From: Saprospiraceae bacterium
GTDB lineage: Bacteria > Bacteroidota > Bacteroidia > Chitinophagales > Saprospiraceae
DNA length: 64,000 bases
Reading direction: 5' to 3'
Assembly: GCA_016718205.1 (NCBI GenBank)
Contig: JADKEB010000031.1
Location: 62,001-126,000 of the forward strand
In this document: piece by piece, positions 1 to 8,113 of the stretch
Position numbering within the stretch: the stretch's first letter is position 1
Layout of the letters: each line of letters starts with the position of its first letter
Notes under the pieces: model-generated
Told to the model about the DNA's origin: nothing
The model's database searches: none
What the model saw: only the letters and a program-made list of their open reading frames with translations
Made by a program: the position numbers and the translations under genes

Positions 1-402
1 CATCGCACGCTCTTTCCATGCTACAAAATCATATGGATAACGGAAGTCGTTTTTGATATTCACTGCGACCTTTCCGGACACAATTTCCTTTGTAAACCTG
101 AAAATGGGCAGTGGGTGCTTCACCTGATTGTAAGGTATCAGTCCATAAGTGATAGTGCCTTCAAAGTCGCCAAAATCAAAAGTGATTCCATCATTGGTTC
201 CCAACGGATTTCCCATTAACCCGGATATGGAGTATTTTGGTTTTACTGGGTCAGCATAGTGCCGCATAGTGTCGGTCCTGTAATAAATTCCATTTTCATC
301 ATATCCGATATTGGAATACGAGGCGGGTATTTTGATTTCCTGACAAAATATTTGAGGTATGAAATAAAAACACATCAGGATGTTAAAAATCTTCATCATC
401 AT
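1..402 (-). CDS. Secreted protein of unknown function, N-terminal part, cut by window edge
   Basis: An open frame of 134 codons runs without a stop from 402 to the window edge on the minus strand. It begins with three consecutive ATG codons (394-402), followed by a hydrophobic stretch (KIFNILMCFYFIPQIFCQ) that looks like a signal peptide, so the product is probably exported. The visible mature part (residues about 20-134) is rich in Tyr, Gly, Asp and Pro, with segments such as SGLMGNPLGTNDG and FDFGDFEGTITYGL. I do not recognise a family and the C-terminus is missing. It points away from the hydrogenase genes and is separated from them by repeat elements. Confidence 0.6.
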   Translation of the reverse strand, partial: MMMKIFNILMCFYFIPQIFCQEIKIPASYSNIGYDENGIYYRTDTMRHYADPVKPKYSISGLMGNPLGTNDGITFDFGDFEGTITYGLIPYNQVKHPLPIFRFTKEIVSGKVAVNIKNDFRYPYDFVAWKERAM

Positions 403-551
403 CTAAAATTTTCAATTATCCTCATAAAGGTAAAGCATTAACAGTAACTAATGCATACTCGAGTTAAAATATATGGTAAACTAAAGTAAATTTCAAATCT
501 TTCAACGTAGTAAAGTCAGGAGATTTTGGATGTATCCTATTCTCAAAATAA

Positions 552-717
552 GAGTATGTTTAAAATTTTTCTTAGTTGTAAATCAAGAGATTATGGTTCT
601 GACAATAAAATAATCAACGCATTTACGCAACGGGGCAGGTGAACTAAATAAGGCGATTATTTTGAAGTCAGGTTCATAATACATTGATTTTAAGACAATA
701 AAAATTTAAACATACTC
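552..717. mobile_element. MITE-like element, copy A (TNA-type, 166 bp)
   Basis: The ends are GAGTATGTTTAAAATTTT on the left and its near-exact inverse ending in CATACTC on the right. The element is flanked by TAA on both sides (549-551 and 718-720), read as a 3-bp target duplication. The interior shares long near-identical stretches with 25189-25365 and 56571-56756, including a segment reading AATCAAGAGATTATGGTTCT. No coding capacity is visible. It lies next to a second repeat family starting at 718. Confidence 0.75.
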
Positions 718-886
718 TAAATTGGTTTGCGAAAATTTAATTTATCAATTTATTCATTTTGAGTAAAGACGAAGCGAAGCTTGTCTTTAAAGTAATTTAT
801 AATCAGGACATAGATCGTCCTGAACATCTATCGTCTTTATAATGGTTACAGAATTATTTGCAAAATAAATTCTCGTCGGTATAAAA
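718..886. repeat. Second dispersed repeat family, copy G, interrupted by a 72-bp insert
   Basis: The left part (TTGGTTTGCGAAAATTTAAT and onward to GAGTA at 761-765) and the right part (TAATGG at 840 to about 886, including AATTCTCGTCGG) match the uninterrupted copies at 31211-31310 and within 50392-50546. Between them lies an insert absent from the other copies. The element is non-coding and sits downstream of the hydrogenase operon. Confidence 0.65.
766..837. mobile_element. Nested 72-bp inverted-repeat insert with TA duplication
   Basis: The segment starts with AAGACGA and ends with TCGTCTT, perfect inverted ends. It is flanked by TA at 764-765 and 838-839. The copies at 31211-31310 and 50392-50546 carry the uninterrupted site GAGTATAATGG, so they act as empty sites. 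A TA duplication is the hallmark of IS630/Tc1-mariner-type transposition. No reading frame of useful length is present. Confidence 0.65.
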
Positions 887-986
887 TTGCACTTCAATAA
901 AAATTGCTTTTGTTTTACCCCATTCTTTAAGGAAAAAAATGAAATTTTATTACAATTGAATGAAAAAATGGGATACACCCAAGATT

Positions 987-1448
987 TTAATGATCGAAGT
1001 CTTTGATCAATGCTTTGATGGACTCTATCACCTTGTCCTGTGCGTTTGAGATAACATCACTTAAATATATCCCTTGTTGTTGTATCGTGGCTATACTGAT
1101 TGCGTAGAGGATTATTTCGGGCATTTTGCCCAGTAACTGGAGTGTAACTACAAGATCTTTAAGTCCTATGTCATGAGTACTCATTGCTTTTGGAAAATCA
1201 GCGGCAAAACTGGGCTTCAGCATCCTGACAGTACCAGGAGGATTATCATCCAGTGTAGCATCTACCATAATGATAAAATCATGATTTTCCATATGCCCCA
1301 GCAAATGAAATCCTCCTGTTCCTCCATCCAATACAGATACATTGGGATGCAGAATTTCTTTTTCCAGTTTATGTGCTACATGCACCCCAACCCCTTCATC
1401 ACCCATAAGAATATTTCCAATGCCAAGTACTAAAATTGAGTTATACAT
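987..1448 (-). CDS. hyaD: Hydrogenase maturation endopeptidase (peptidase M52)
   Basis: This 153-residue protein matches the HyaD/HybD/HoxM family, which removes the C-terminal tail of the [NiFe] large subunit once nickel has been inserted. The N-terminal signature LVLGIGNILMGDEGVGVHV is present, and the three residues that contact nickel in HybD correspond to E18, D63 (in VDAT) and H92 (in MSTHDIGL). The length is usual. The start overlaps the end of the cytochrome b gene by 19 bp, indicating translational coupling. The substrate is almost certainly the large subunit encoded at 2219-3943, whose tail after H557 is intact. It is the last gene of the operon. Confidence 0.93.
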   Translation of the reverse strand: MYNSILVLGIGNILMGDEGVGVHVAHKLEKEILHPNVSVLDGGTGGFHLLGHMENHDFIIMVDATLDDNPPGTVRMLKPSFAADFPKAMSTHDIGLKDLVVTLQLLGKMPEIILYAISIATIQQQGIYLSDVISNAQDKVIESIKALIKDFDH

Positions 1449-2200
1449 TGGATTGTCAAATTATTTGTCTTCAGATTTGGTGTATGATGATGCCCTTTTT
1501 CAAAAAACTCCTCTTCGATAAAATTCCATCCGCCTCCCATACTACTGATTTCACCTCTGCCCTCTACATAATCATGATAAAAGACCAGATACACATGTAT
1601 GATAGAAAAAAGGATAAAAAACCACATGGTCCAATGGTGAATCTGCCGAGTCACTATATCGCCGCCAAACATGGCAGGAACCCATGCAAATAAATCAGGA
1701 AACCACCAGTCTGACATAGCTGCATACAAACCAAATCCGGTAAGACATTGTACCAAAAACATCAAAAATACTATAAAATAGGATAAACCTGCCAATGCAT
1801 TATGTCCTATGCTCAGATGCTCTCTTTGTCCTTTTGGCCCATTTCTTAGTAATACATCTGTCCTTATTACTGTCCACATTTCCTTAAAAAAACGCTTTGA
1901 AGTAGGAATAAACTGTTTCCAGTCTGCAAATTTATTGCCAACAAAACCCCAGTATATCCTGAAAAGGAAGTTGAAGAAGAAAACATATGCAGCAGCGAAA
2001 TGTATAAACCTCACCCAACCCATGGTAAATACATTGGTAGCTTCTGTCTTACTCATTAGGGCCAGCGGATTGGCCATATAAAAGCCAGTAGCTATCAAAA
2101 CCATCAAGACAAGTACATTGAGCCAATGATTCATTCTCACTGGTAGTTCCCAAACATAAATCCTCCTCAATCGAGGTATGTGAAGATATTTAGTTGCCAT
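1430..2200 (-). CDS. hyaC: [NiFe] hydrogenase cytochrome b subunit
   Basis: The 256-residue membrane protein belongs to the HyaC/HupC diheme cytochrome b family that passes electrons from the hydrogenase small subunit to the quinone pool. Four hydrophobic spans can be seen (about residues 27-47, 65-88, 135-158 and 190-212). Candidate heme-ligating histidines lie in RMNHWLN, RFIHFAAAY, QIHHWTMWFF and the C-terminal IHVYLVFYHDYVEGRGE, the last being a family signature. It follows the large-subunit gene by 18 bp and overlaps the maturation protease. It implies a periplasm-facing, respiratory hydrogen-uptake complex. Confidence 0.94.
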   Translation of the reverse strand: MATKYLHIPRLRRIYVWELPVRMNHWLNVLVLMVLIATGFYMANPLALMSKTEATNVFTMGWVRFIHFAAAYVFFFNFLFRIYWGFVGNKFADWKQFIPTSKRFFKEMWTVIRTDVLLRNGPKGQREHLSIGHNALAGLSYFIVFLMFLVQCLTGFGLYAAMSDWWFPDLFAWVPAMFGGDIVTRQIHHWTMWFFILFSIIHVYLVFYHDYVEGRGEISSMGGGWNFIEEEFFEKGHHHTPNLKTNNLTIQCITQF

Positions 2201-2218
2201 GCTATTGATATTTATTCG

Positions 2219-3943
2219 TTAATCACCCAATACACTTACTCGTCCGATAGCATCCCCTTTTTCGTCATACAGATGCACCGCACAAGCCATACAAGGGTCA
2301 AAACTGTGTATAGTCCTTAATATTTCCAGCGGTTGGGTTTCATTGGCCACCGGAGTATCGATCAATGATGACTCATACGCCGACAACTGACCTTTGCTAT
2401 CACGCGGAGAAGCATTCCACGTAGTAGGTACTACCAATTGATAATTGGCTATTTTATGATCTTCAATATTGATCCAGTGTGCCAATGCACCTCTCGGAGC
2501 TTCAGAAAAACCCACTCCTACTGCTTGTTTCGGCCAGGTTTCTCTTTCAAATTTAGTAATATCTGCCATTCGGGTATCTCCATTGCGGATATTGGTGATA
2601 AGCTGATCATAAAATTCCTGAGCCCACTGCGAAGCAAGTACACTCTCCAAACCTCTTGCAGCCGTTCGCCCCAGAGTAGAAAATAAAGCTGTGACCGGAA
2701 CGTTCAGGTCTTTCAGTGCCTTGTCCACTACTGCCTTATATTCCTCCCTGCCTCTGGCATATCCTACTAAAACTCTGGCCAAAGGACCTACTTCCATGGC
2801 ATTTCCTTTCCACCTTGGTGTCTTGAGGTAGCTGTATTTGTTATCCATATCAAGATGTTCAAAGGGTGGCTTTGGACCTGTGTAGTTCATTTTGGTCTCG
2901 CCCTTCCAGGGGTGAAGCCCTATATCATCACCACCAGCATAATCGTACCAGGAGTGGGTGATAAATTCCTGAACTTCCTCATCGTGACGCAAATCCACAT
3001 CATATACTTTACTGATATCTTTATTTAATATGGCACCTGAAGGGAATTTCATACTATTAATATCTCTGATACCATTGGTCGGTAAATCTCCATAAGCCAT
3101 ATAATTGCCTATTCCGCCTCCTATGGCACCCCAATCCTTGTAATAAGAAGCTATGGTCATTAAATCAGGAATGTATACCTGTTCAATGAAGTTTTTGCCT
3201 TCCACCAGTAATCTTGCTACCATAGCCAATCTTTCAGCGTTGATACCACTCACATCATCAATACCAATAGCACAAGCCATCCCACCTACCAGATAGTTGG
3301 GGTGTGGATTTTTTCCACCAAAAATCGCGTGTACTTTGACTATCTCTTTCTGCCATTCCAACGCTTCGAGATAATGGGCCAAGCCTATCAGATTGACCTC
3401 TGCGGGAAGTTTATACGCTGGATGTCCCCAGTAACCATTAGCAAAAATGCCCAATTGTCCACTTGCAACAAATTTGCTGATTCTTTTCTGAATATCACTG
3501 AAATACCCTGGCGAGCTCTTTGGCCAGTTCGATATGCTTTGTGCCAGTTCCGAAGTTTTTTTAGGATCAGCTTTGAGTGCATTGACTACATCTACCCAAT
3601 CCATAGCATGCAAATGATAAAAATGTACCACGTGATCATGCATATACAGACTACAATGCATAATATTTCGTACAAGTTCCGCATTCGGTGGGATAACAAT
3701 GTCCAAAGCATCTTCTACTGCTCTCACAGAAGTCAGCGAATGTGTAGATGTACATACTCCGCATACCCTTCCAACAAAAGCCCAGGCATCTCTTGGATCT
3801 CTTCCTTTGAGTATTTCTTCTATCAGACGTACCATGGTTCCACTGCTGAATGCATCTTTTATTTTTCCATTTTTTATATCAACTTCTATCCGAAGGTGAC
3901 CTTCTATTCTTGTAATCGGGTCAATCACAATTCTTTTGCTCAT
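2219..3943 (-). CDS. hyaB: [NiFe] hydrogenase large (catalytic) subunit
   Basis: The 574-residue protein carries the NiFe(CN)2CO active site. The N-terminal ligand motif is RVCGVCTSTHS (C61, C64) and the C-terminal one is DPCMACAVH (C551, C554, H557). After H557 comes a 17-residue tail starting LYDEKGDAIG, the peptide expected to be cut off by the M52 protease encoded downstream. The N-terminal RIEGHLRIEV stretch is typical of group 1 enzymes. It lies 27 bp after the small-subunit gene. With the oxygen-tolerance cysteines of that subunit, the best fit is a group 1d membrane-bound uptake hydrogenase. The exact subgroup needs a phylogeny. Confidence 0.96.
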   Translation of the reverse strand: MSKRIVIDPITRIEGHLRIEVDIKNGKIKDAFSSGTMVRLIEEILKGRDPRDAWAFVGRVCGVCTSTHSLTSVRAVEDALDIVIPPNAELVRNIMHCSLYMHDHVVHFYHLHAMDWVDVVNALKADPKKTSELAQSISNWPKSSPGYFSDIQKRISKFVASGQLGIFANGYWGHPAYKLPAEVNLIGLAHYLEALEWQKEIVKVHAIFGGKNPHPNYLVGGMACAIGIDDVSGINAERLAMVARLLVEGKNFIEQVYIPDLMTIASYYKDWGAIGGGIGNYMAYGDLPTNGIRDINSMKFPSGAILNKDISKVYDVDLRHDEEVQEFITHSWYDYAGGDDIGLHPWKGETKMNYTGPKPPFEHLDMDNKYSYLKTPRWKGNAMEVGPLARVLVGYARGREEYKAVVDKALKDLNVPVTALFSTLGRTAARGLESVLASQWAQEFYDQLITNIRNGDTRMADITKFERETWPKQAVGVGFSEAPRGALAHWINIEDHKIANYQLVVPTTWNASPRDSKGQLSAYESSLIDTPVANETQPLEILRTIHSFDPCMACAVHLYDEKGDAIGRVSVLGD

Positions 3944-3970
3944 ACTTTTTATTATTTAAAGTTTGATAAT

Positions 3971-5101
3971 TTAAGAAACTACATCTTTTTCACCTTCCTT
4001 TCCTTCCAACTCAAGCTCGTGGATTTTTTTGTATTTACTGACATTGGTTGCTATAACATGACCGGCAATAGCTGCTGCTGTTACCCCTAATGCTACTTTG
4101 CCCCATTTATCAGCATCTGCTTCTATGCCGAAACCTGCAAATGCGGATGCCCTTTCATACAGCCGACCATTGTCCCAGTAGTTTTCTTCACTGCAACCTA
4201 TACACGGGTGACCTGATTGGATCGGAAAGCTTGTGCCTTCATTCCACTTCATCACACCACATGCATTGTAGGTAGATGGACCTTTACAACCCACTTTGTA
4301 CAGACAATATCCTTTTTTTGCATTTTCGTCATCAAATGATTCCACAAAAAGTCCGGCATCATAATAGGCTCTTCTGTAACAGGTATCGTGCACTCTTTTG
4401 CTATAAAAAGCTTTAGGTCTTCCAAGTCTATCCAGCTCAGGTATTCTGCCAAAAGTCAGATAATGAACGATCACACCCGCCATCACTTCTCCGATAGGTG
4501 GACAACCCGGCACTTTGATCACAGGTTTTCCTTTGACCAATTTGTGTATAGGAGTCGCAGATGTAGGATTAGGTTTTGCAGATTGGACACAGCCATTACT
4601 AGCACAACTTCCCCAGGCAATAATGGCGGCAGCATTTTCTGCAACTTCTTCTAGTACCTGTAATGACGTTTTACCGCCTATCATACAGTATACACCATCA
4701 GCCCCTACAGGTACACTACCTTCAATACATAAAATGTATTTTCCTTTGTATTTCTCAAGGGTATTGTGTAATGACTGTTCGGCCTGAATACCTGACGCAG
4801 CCATAAGTGTCTCAGAATAATCAAGAGAAATCATATCTAGTAATATATCTGCTACTATGGGATGGGATGATCGAATAAAACTCTCACTGCAGCAGGTACA
4901 TTCTTGAAAATGCATCCAAACTACCGGCACCCTTGATTTGGTTTCCATAGCTTTTACAACCTGACCAATGGCAGAAGTCTCGACACCAATAAATGCTGCC
5001 ATCATACTAGCAAATTTCATAAAATCTCTTCTGGAGTAGCCTTTTTGCCTCATTTCTTCATAGTAGGTAAGGGATTTTTTGATGACAGTTTCTTGTACCA
5101 T
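3971..5101 (-). CDS. hyaA: [NiFe] hydrogenase small subunit, oxygen-tolerant type, Tat-exported
   Basis: The 376-residue protein starts with a twin-arginine signal (S23-RRDFMK) followed by a hydrophobic stretch, so the folded dimer is exported. The proximal-cluster region reads ECTCCSE (C68, C70, C71), GSCASNGC (C166, C171) and PGC (C200). Aligned with E. coli Hyd-1 by a constant offset of 51, these are C17, C19, C20, C115, C120 and C149, the six-cysteine set of the oxygen-tolerant [4Fe-3S] cluster; standard enzymes have Gly at the C19 and C120 positions. Further cysteines (DTCYRR, GYC, VGCKG, NACG, HPCIGC) supply the medial and distal clusters. A hydrophobic segment near residues 332-352 anchors the complex beside the cytochrome b. 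Confidence 0.96.
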   Translation of the reverse strand: MVQETVIKKSLTYYEEMRQKGYSRRDFMKFASMMAAFIGVETSAIGQVVKAMETKSRVPVVWMHFQECTCCSESFIRSSHPIVADILLDMISLDYSETLMAASGIQAEQSLHNTLEKYKGKYILCIEGSVPVGADGVYCMIGGKTSLQVLEEVAENAAAIIAWGSCASNGCVQSAKPNPTSATPIHKLVKGKPVIKVPGCPPIGEVMAGVIVHYLTFGRIPELDRLGRPKAFYSKRVHDTCYRRAYYDAGLFVESFDDENAKKGYCLYKVGCKGPSTYNACGVMKWNEGTSFPIQSGHPCIGCSEENYWDNGRLYERASAFAGFGIEADADKWGKVALGVTAAAIAGHVIATNVSKYKKIHELELEGKEGEKDVVS

Positions 5102-5169
5102 CTCTTGTATTATTTGAAAGTGAAACGAAAAAAATCACGTGAAGTTAAGAAAACTAAATTATATCATTT

Positions 5170-5207
5170 TATGATGTTAATCATAATACAATATGATATT
5201 TGTCATA
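5170..5207. promoter_or_regulatory. Two tandem TATGA-N6-TCATA dyads (likely CRP/FNR-family operator)
   Basis: Two perfect dyads of the form TATGA-N6-TCATA lie at 5170-5185 and 5192-5207. Their centres are exactly 22 bp apart, about two helical turns. The first extends to seven-base arms around a four-base spacer (5169-5186), resembling the FNR-type TTGAT-N4-ATCAA layout. The N6 spacing is that of CRP-family sites. They sit between the divergent hydrogenase and hyp operons, about 70-105 bp upstream of hyaA and 50-90 bp upstream of the His-rich protein gene, so one regulator could control both directions. Confidence 0.6.
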
Positions 5208-5228
5208 CTGTACATTTTTATAGAATAG

Positions 5229-5236
5229 TAACTTTG
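5229..5236 (+). promoter_or_regulatory. Bacteroidota -7 box for the hyp operon
   Basis: TAACTTTG fits the TAnnTTTG consensus and lies 22 bp before the start codon at 5259. No TTG at the usual 17-23 bp upstream distance is seen; the nearest TTTG is 26 bp away and falls inside the second dyad. This would suit a promoter that depends on an activator. Confidence 0.45.
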
Positions 5237-5258
5237 TCTCAAATCAAATTTTCATATC

Positions 5259-5480
5259 ATGCAAAAGGGATCATTTTATAAATTACTGTCTGGATTTATT
5301 CTGTTGACACCATTTACTGTTAATGCACACCCGGGTCATGGCGATCATACTCACGATGGCTTTTCTGTGATTCATTATTTTACCGAACCTGAACATATAG
5401 CTGTGGTAGTCGCTGTATTAGTGACTGTGGTGATTGCATTGATGGTCAGAAGACAAAATGCCCGTAAAAAAATGTCCTGA
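5259..5480 (+). CDS. Small His-rich membrane protein of the hydrogenase locus
   Basis: The 73-residue product has an N-terminal signal peptide (about residues 1-23, ending in VNA), then a histidine cluster HPGHGDHTH that could bind metal, and one transmembrane span (about residues 46-64) followed by a basic tail RRQNARKK. The mature start resembles the beginning of HupE/UreJ nickel permeases, but the rest of such a permease is absent. It is the first gene of the hyp operon, 3 bp before hypA. A role in nickel capture at the membrane is a guess from composition and position. I do not know a characterised homologue. Confidence 0.75.
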   Translation: MQKGSFYKLLSGFILLTPFTVNAHPGHGDHTHDGFSVIHYFTEPEHIAVVVAVLVTVVIALMVRRQNARKKMS

Positions 5481-5483
5481 TTC

Positions 5484-5822
5484 ATGCATGAACTTTCCAT
5501 TGTCATGAGCATATTGGAAATTGCTGATGCGGAAGCCCATAAAGCAAATGCTACTCACATTGAAGAAATTGAACTTGAAATCGGTCAGTTGAATACTATA
5601 GAAATAGATGCATTTAATTTTGCCTGGGAACAAGCGGTAAAGGATACTATTTTGAGCAAGGCGATAAAAATCATCCACCATACAGCAGGAAAAGGAAAAT
5701 GTATGGAATGTGGTCATCTGTTCACCATGGAAAAATTGTATGACACTTGCGAAAATTGTAATAGCTATTTTGTAGAGATCACAGAAGGCAAGGAACTGAA
5801 AGTTAAGAGTATTACTATTTAA
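5484..5822 (+). CDS. hypA: Hydrogenase nickel incorporation protein HypA
   Basis: The 112-residue protein begins with MHELSIV, whose His2 is the nickel ligand of HypA proteins. The zinc finger is present as C73-MEC76 and C89-ENC92. With HypB it delivers nickel to the hydrogenase large-subunit precursor in the cytoplasm. Length and motif order are standard. It begins 3 bp after the small His-rich membrane protein and precedes hypB by 145 bp. Confidence 0.95.
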   Translation: MHELSIVMSILEIADAEAHKANATHIEEIELEIGQLNTIEIDAFNFAWEQAVKDTILSKAIKIIHHTAGKGKCMECGHLFTMEKLYDTCENCNSYFVEITEGKELKVKSITI

Positions 5823-5967
5823 ACCAATTAATAAAATAAAGTGCAGTCACTATTTAGCAACTTTTGTGCTTTTGTCGAAGTTATTACAATGATTGGATTG
5901 GGAAATAGTAAGAAAATTTGATGACAAAAATTCTTTCGTAATTCGTAATTCAAAATTTCAATAAAAT

Positions 5968-6705
5968 ATGTGTGCTACATGCGGTTGCGGTGATACGCAT
6001 CACCATCATCTGGGAGAAGATCATACTCACCACCACGGAGAAAAATCCATCGTGGAAGTGGAAAAGGATATTTTGTACCAAAACAAGCTGCTTGCTGAAC
6101 GGAACCGCGGATATTTTGATGCTAAAAATATCTTTTGTATCAATCTGGTCAGTTCTCCCGGATCAGGAAAAACGACTATCCTGGAAAGAACACTCACTGA
6201 CCTGAAAGGTGAGATTTCATTTTCTGTCATCGAAGGAGACCAGCAAACCACCAATGATGCTGATAGAATTCACGCAACCGGTACCAAAGTGACTCAGATC
6301 AATACCGGAAAAGGTTGTCACCTTGATGCACATATGGTGCTTCATGCTCTTCAGGGATTAAAACCACCTGCAGATTCTGTCCTTTTCATTGAGAATGTGG
6401 GCAATCTGGTATGTCCTGCTATGTTTGACCTTGGGGAAAAGGAAAGAGTAGTCATTATGAGCGTGACAGAAGGGGACGATAAACCATTAAAGTATCCTGA
6501 TATGTTCCATACGTCAACCGTATGTATCATCAATAAAACTGACCTCCTCCCTTATGTCAATTTTAATGTGGAAAAAGCCAAAGAATACGCTTTGAAAGTC
6601 AACCACAAATTAAAAATATTTGAAGTAAGTGCCACTACAGGTCATGGCATGGATGAGTGGTATTCATGGCTTAGGAAACATGTTCAGGCATTGCAGGAAG
6701 CATAG
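5968..6705 (+). CDS. hypB: Hydrogenase nickel incorporation GTPase HypB
   Basis: The 245-residue SIMIBI-class GTPase starts with the CxxCGC high-affinity nickel site (C2, C5, C7), then a short histidine-rich stretch with eight His between residues 11 and 23. The P-loop is SSPGSGKTT (G65-K68), followed by EGDQQTTNDADR, GKGCHLDAHMV and NVGNLVCPAMFDLGE (the G-domain metal site), and the guanine-specificity motif NKTD. It powers nickel transfer with HypA. The 145-bp gap to hypA holds no obvious gene. It is followed by hypC. Confidence 0.95.
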   Translation: MCATCGCGDTHHHHLGEDHTHHHGEKSIVEVEKDILYQNKLLAERNRGYFDAKNIFCINLVSSPGSGKTTILERTLTDLKGEISFSVIEGDQQTTNDADRIHATGTKVTQINTGKGCHLDAHMVLHALQGLKPPADSVLFIENVGNLVCPAMFDLGEKERVVIMSVTEGDDKPLKYPDMFHTSTVCIINKTDLLPYVNFNVEKAKEYALKVNHKLKIFEVSATTGHGMDEWYSWLRKHVQALQEA

Positions 6706-6783
6706 ATCAGGTTAGATCCAGAGCTCAGGATATTCAATAAAAAAGCCATTTTATCAACCATCAAAACATCAAAAAAATAATCC

Positions 6784-7035
6784 ATGTGTCTTGCTATTCC
6801 AGGTAAAATTATAAGCATGAATCCGACAGTGGATGACCTCCTTCGAACTGCAAAGGTGTCATTCAGTGGAATCTTAAAAGACGTCAACTTATCCATGACT
6901 CCGGAAGCAAAAATCGGAGATTATGTGTTGGTTCATGTCGGAGTAGCAATCAGCATTGTGGACGAACAAGAAGCCAATAAAATCTTTAGTTATCTTACGG
7001 AAATGGGCGAGGTGGATGAACTTCAGCCAGACTAA
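6784..7035 (+). CDS. hypC: Hydrogenase assembly chaperone HypC/HybG
   Basis: The 83-residue protein has the invariant N-terminus MCLAIPGKI. Its Cys2 binds the Fe(CN)2CO intermediate, together with HypD, and the precursor of the large subunit. Family length is 75-95 residues. It is the last recognisable gene of the operon: hypD, hypE and hypF, needed to make the cyanide ligands, do not follow and are not elsewhere in the window. The next gene lies on the other strand. Confidence 0.94.
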   Translation: MCLAIPGKIISMNPTVDDLLRTAKVSFSGILKDVNLSMTPEAKIGDYVLVHVGVAISIVDEQEANKIFSYLTEMGEVDELQPD

Positions 7036-7105
7036 ATTTTATCATTCAACTTCCTCTCAACATTTGCTTTGGATACCATTTTTAATCGCAAAAAATTACG
7101 CCTAT

Positions 7106-8083
7106 TTACTCATCCTTGTGCTTCCCGAATTCATCCTTTTCGTGTGGTTTATGGATTCTTTTGGTACTGTTGGCAGCCTTCATTGATTCTCCTACCTGAT
7201 TGCTCGCTGTAAAACTGGCAACCATATTGTTAAGCATGTCTGTACCTGCCTGTGGTGAATTGGGCAAAAGGATCAGATTGGAATTGGCATCAGCACCAAT
7301 CGCCTGTAGAGTATCATAGTGCTGGGTGACAACGATTAGTGCAGAAGCTTCCTGAGAGTTGATACCCACCTGATTCAGTATATCTACGCTTTCTACCAGT
7401 CCACGAGCGATCTCTCTCCGTTGGTCAGCGATACCTTGTCCCTGCAGTTTTTTGCTTTCTGCCTCAGCCTTCGCTTTAGCTACAATTCTGATTCTTCCGG
7501 CTTCGGCTTCATATTCGGCTGCTGTTTTTTCTCTGTCGGCAGCATTGATGCGGTTCATGGCGTTTTTTACCTGGATATCCGGATCTATATCGGTGATAAG
7601 GGTATTGATGATATCATATCCGTATGTGGTCATTGCTTCGTTGAGCTCCCTTTTGACTGCAACAGCAATGTCATCCTTTCTCTCAAAGACATCATCCAAC
7701 TTAAGTTTAGGTACTTCGGCTCTCACTACATCAAAAACATAGGAAGTAATCTGGTCGTGAGGGTACTCCAGTTTATAAAATGCATCGTATACTTTTTCCT
7801 GTATAACTTTAAACTGAACTGATACTTTCATCTTGACAAAAACATTGTCTTTGGTTTTGGTCTCAATGATGACGTCCAGTTGCTGTATGCGCAAATTGAG
7901 TCTCCCTGCTATCCGATCTATAAATGGTATTTTCATATGGAGACCGGAGTGCCTGATACTGTTGAATCTTCCAAATCTCTCAACAATAGCAGCTGTCTGC
8001 TGCTTAATAGTGAAAAAAGCAGATAGTAACAGCAAAGAAAGAAGTGGCAACAATACTACTAAACCAAGATTAATCTCTCTCAT
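7106..8083 (-). CDS. SPFH/Band 7 membrane protein (QmcA/stomatin-like)
   Basis: The protein has one N-terminal membrane span (LGLVVLLPLLSLLLLSAFF) and then the SPFH domain (AAIVERFGRF through DIDPDIQV), followed by an Ala/Glu/Arg-rich coiled-coil region (AADREKTAAEYEAEAGR, AKAKAEAESKKLQGQG) and a polar, Lys/His-rich tail. This order is that of QmcA/slipin proteins, which form membrane-bound oligomeric cages. I chose the ATG at 8083 (MREINLG) because the frame upstream has only a TTG. No NfeD-like partner is adjacent. Its position next to the hydrogenase cluster may be incidental. Confidence 0.88.
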   Translation of the reverse strand: MREINLGLVVLLPLLSLLLLSAFFTIKQQTAAIVERFGRFNSIRHSGLHMKIPFIDRIAGRLNLRIQQLDVIIETKTKDNVFVKMKVSVQFKVIQEKVYDAFYKLEYPHDQITSYVFDVVRAEVPKLKLDDVFERKDDIAVAVKRELNEAMTTYGYDIINTLITDIDPDIQVKNAMNRINAADREKTAAEYEAEAGRIRIVAKAKAEAESKKLQGQGIADQRREIARGLVESVDILNQVGINSQEASALIVVTQHYDTLQAIGADANSNLILLPNSPQAGTDMLNNMVASFTASNQVGESMKAANSTKRIHKPHEKDEFGKHKDE

Positions 8084-8113
8084 GTTTTTAAATTTTTGAA
8101 AAGTGAAAGTCAA

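Noticed and set aside
3302..4090. A 262-codon open frame on the plus strand opposite the hydrogenase genes
   Set aside because: It is a shadow of hyaB/hyaA: Cys/Phe/Tyr/Ser-rich translation, no family likeness, no promoter.
8083..8113. Upstream TTG start for the SPFH protein
   Set aside because: The ATG at 8083 gives the standard N-terminus with the membrane span near the start.
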